Assembly (NCBI GenBank): GCA_022072055.1
Contig: JAJVIK010000011.1
Location: 120,587 to 184,586, forward strand
Direction of reading: 5' to 3'
Source of the DNA: a bacterium
GTDB taxonomy: Bacteria > Hinthialibacterota > Hinthialibacteria > OLB16
DNA: 64,000 nucleotides
The stretch's first letter is position 1; each line of letters begins with the position of its first letter. Position numbers and translations under genes: made by a program. The notes under the pieces are model-generated. The model was not told where the DNA came from, did no database searches, and saw only the letters and a program-made list of their open reading frames with translations. Positions 60,851 to 64,000 of this stretch are shown here, piece after piece.

Positions 60851-61938
60851 CACCGGACCTCGATCCGGTTTTCAATGACGATGGGGAGCTCGTTCCCCGC
60901 GAAGGTGGTCGCTCTTCCGTCGGGTTTCTCCAGTCGGTGGACACGCACGTCCTCTTGGTATCCGGCCTCGTTTTCACACAACCACCCCAAAGCACGAATG
61001 CAGTCCAGACTGTGGGTCGTCGCGAACACCTGCGCATCCAGGCGTCGGGCGGTCTCGATCACCATTTTCCACATCTTTTCCATCACGGAGTAATGCAGGC
61101 CGGTGTCGATTTCGTCGATGAGAACAATGCCATCCCCACAATTAATGAGGGCAAGAGAAATCGCCAGCAACCTCCGCGCCCCTTCGCCTATTGTCCCAAA
61201 GGGAACACGAACCTCGAAGTTATTCAGCTTGGCGTAGATCCCGCCCGTGGGCGCGGCGCCAGGAGAAGAGCTCAGAGAAAGGAAGGCTAGTCTATCCACA
61301 TCCGGGTTGATGATTCGGACTGCATCAAGAATGCGTTCTTCGGCTTCTGTCAGGGCGATTCTATCATACAGATCCCGTAGACTTGTCCTGTCCAACGACT
61401 CGGGAGGAATAAACCTGACTTGGCGAAGTTGAGTCGGCTTTTCCCAATCGGATACATCCACCATGTTGCGTGCCATTGCTCCAGACTCACGAACTGGAAT
61501 TACGATGCCACCGCGCATTTTCCATTCAACTCGCAAACCCAGAATGAAGTCATCGGTCTGCTCTTCGGTAACGACCATCACAAACCCTTCCCTGCCAACT
61601 GGAGCGGGAACCACTTCACATGAAAAAGAATCCGTATCTTGATTTTCCCCTCGAATTTCAAACCGTTGTCCGAGTTGGATCGCGTGACCATGAAAAAGGT
61701 GAAGCGGAGTCAGGCGAAGCGAATCCTCCTTGTCAGTTAGTGGAATGAACTCCCCCCTCCGTCTGGCAACCTGAAACAAGGCGGGGAAACGCCCCTCGAA
61801 CTCCAGCAGTTCCACCGCCTCCAGCACGCAGGTTTTCCCGCTGCCGTTCTCCCCCACAATCAAATTCACCCGACCCAGGTCCTCCATTTCGAGCTTTTTG
61901 AACGCCCGGAAGTTTTCGATCGTGAGTGAGGTCAACAT
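60850..61938 (-). CDS. AAA15-type ABC/SMC-like ATPase
   Basis: 362 residues from ATG 61938. The N-terminus LTSLTIENFRAFKKLEMEDLGRVNLIVGENGSGKT holds Walker A at residues 29-36. Later come the ABC-signature-like FGTIGEGARRLLAISLALI, Walker B IVLIDEIDTGLHY (catalytic Glu276) and the switch His in FATTHSLDCIRAL. This is the OLD/RecF-like ATPase type found in phage-defence modules such as PARIS and Gabija and in other unknown systems. Followed in coupled translation by the TOPRIM-like gene. Neighbours (nitrite reductase, leuS) are housekeeping, so the pair is an isolated insert. Confidence 0.9.
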   Translation of the reverse strand: MLTSLTIENFRAFKKLEMEDLGRVNLIVGENGSGKTCVLEAVELLEFEGRFPALFQVARRRGEFIPLTDKEDSLRLTPLHLFHGHAIQLGQRFEIRGENQDTDSFSCEVVPAPVGREGFVMVVTEEQTDDFILGLRVEWKMRGGIVIPVRESGAMARNMVDVSDWEKPTQLRQVRFIPPESLDRTSLRDLYDRIALTEAEERILDAVRIINPDVDRLAFLSLSSSPGAAPTGGIYAKLNNFEVRVPFGTIGEGARRLLAISLALINCGDGIVLIDEIDTGLHYSVMEKMWKMVIETARRLDAQVFATTHSLDCIRALGWLCENEAGYQEDVRVHRLEKPDGRATTFAGNELPIVIENRIEVR

Positions 61939-62049
61939 GGCTCTCGTTACCACCCTTCTCCGCGAAGCGCGGGAACCCCGCGCGGGTGCTCATTTTCCGC
62001 CTTCGATTATGGTACTTTGAATGGGTTATTCAATCACGAGGTGTAGAGG

Positions 62050-64000
<1,951 letters not shown>

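Overview
The window is about 60% GC, densely coded on both strands, and comes from a Gram-negative bacterium: it carries lpxB, an O-antigen-ligase-type protein and many signal peptides. Several families are typical of Planctomycetes, Verrucomicrobia and neighbouring phyla such as Hydrogenedentota, Sumerlaeota or Omnitrophota. These are a PSD1/planctomycete-cytochrome protein with its DUF1501 partner, COG4692-type sialidase, sialate O-acetylesterase, DUF5009, DUF1573, a Tat-exported DegT-like protein, and Thr/Pro-rich linkers ending in dockerin-like modules. The sequence alone does not fix the phylum. No tRNA, rRNA, CRISPR array, insertion sequence or prophage was seen.

Layout. 1-4076 (minus): sialidase, ComF, an unknown secreted protein and a DUF5009 membrane acyltransferase. 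4101-7595 (plus): a promoter and a riboswitch-like leader, then a truncated glmU, prs, rplY and pth. 7731-10163: a divergent membrane pyrophosphatase. 10297-13488: rpsF-ssb-rpsR-rpsT, then rimO. 13532-14476 (minus): a nucleotide-sugar epimerase. 14543-19820 (plus): lpxB, a CHASE2-type nucleotide cyclase and a DUF1573 protein. 19801-26177 (minus): a 1499-residue FG-GAP repeat protein and a beta-helix protein. 26340-26933: HAD phosphatase. 26947-28777 (minus): HpcH/HpaI aldolase and DAHP synthase. 28876-37097 (minus): a tightly packed operon of C25 (gingipain/PorU-class) peptidase, TPR protein, O-antigen ligase/polymerase and glycosyltransferase. 37292-40292 (plus): pyridine-nucleotide transhydrogenase pntA1-pntA2-pntB with a good promoter. 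40559-47458 (minus): sialate O-acetylesterase, Tat-exported aminotransferase-fold protein, tandem-ACT protein, dockerin-like secreted protein and YadA-head repeat protein. 47966-52845 (plus): PSD1 and DUF1501 pair. 52837-56173 (minus): Uma2 nuclease, a secretin-N-like coiled-coil protein, anti-sigma factor and ECF sigma factor. 56426-60167 (plus): DUF7009 protein, tandem nitrilase fusion and siroheme nitrite/sulfite reductase. 60197-61938 (minus): AAA ATPase plus TOPRIM-like DUF3226 pair. 62050-64000 (plus): leuS, cut by the window end.

Much of the window is housekeeping. The accessory parts deal with cell-surface polysaccharide, secreted repeat proteins and glycan breakdown. The best candidates for something new are the split ATPase/TOPRIM pair (possible defence module), the C25 peptidase co-encoded with an O-antigen ligase (possible surface-attachment system), and the glmU leader, which can form mutually exclusive terminator and antiterminator helices.
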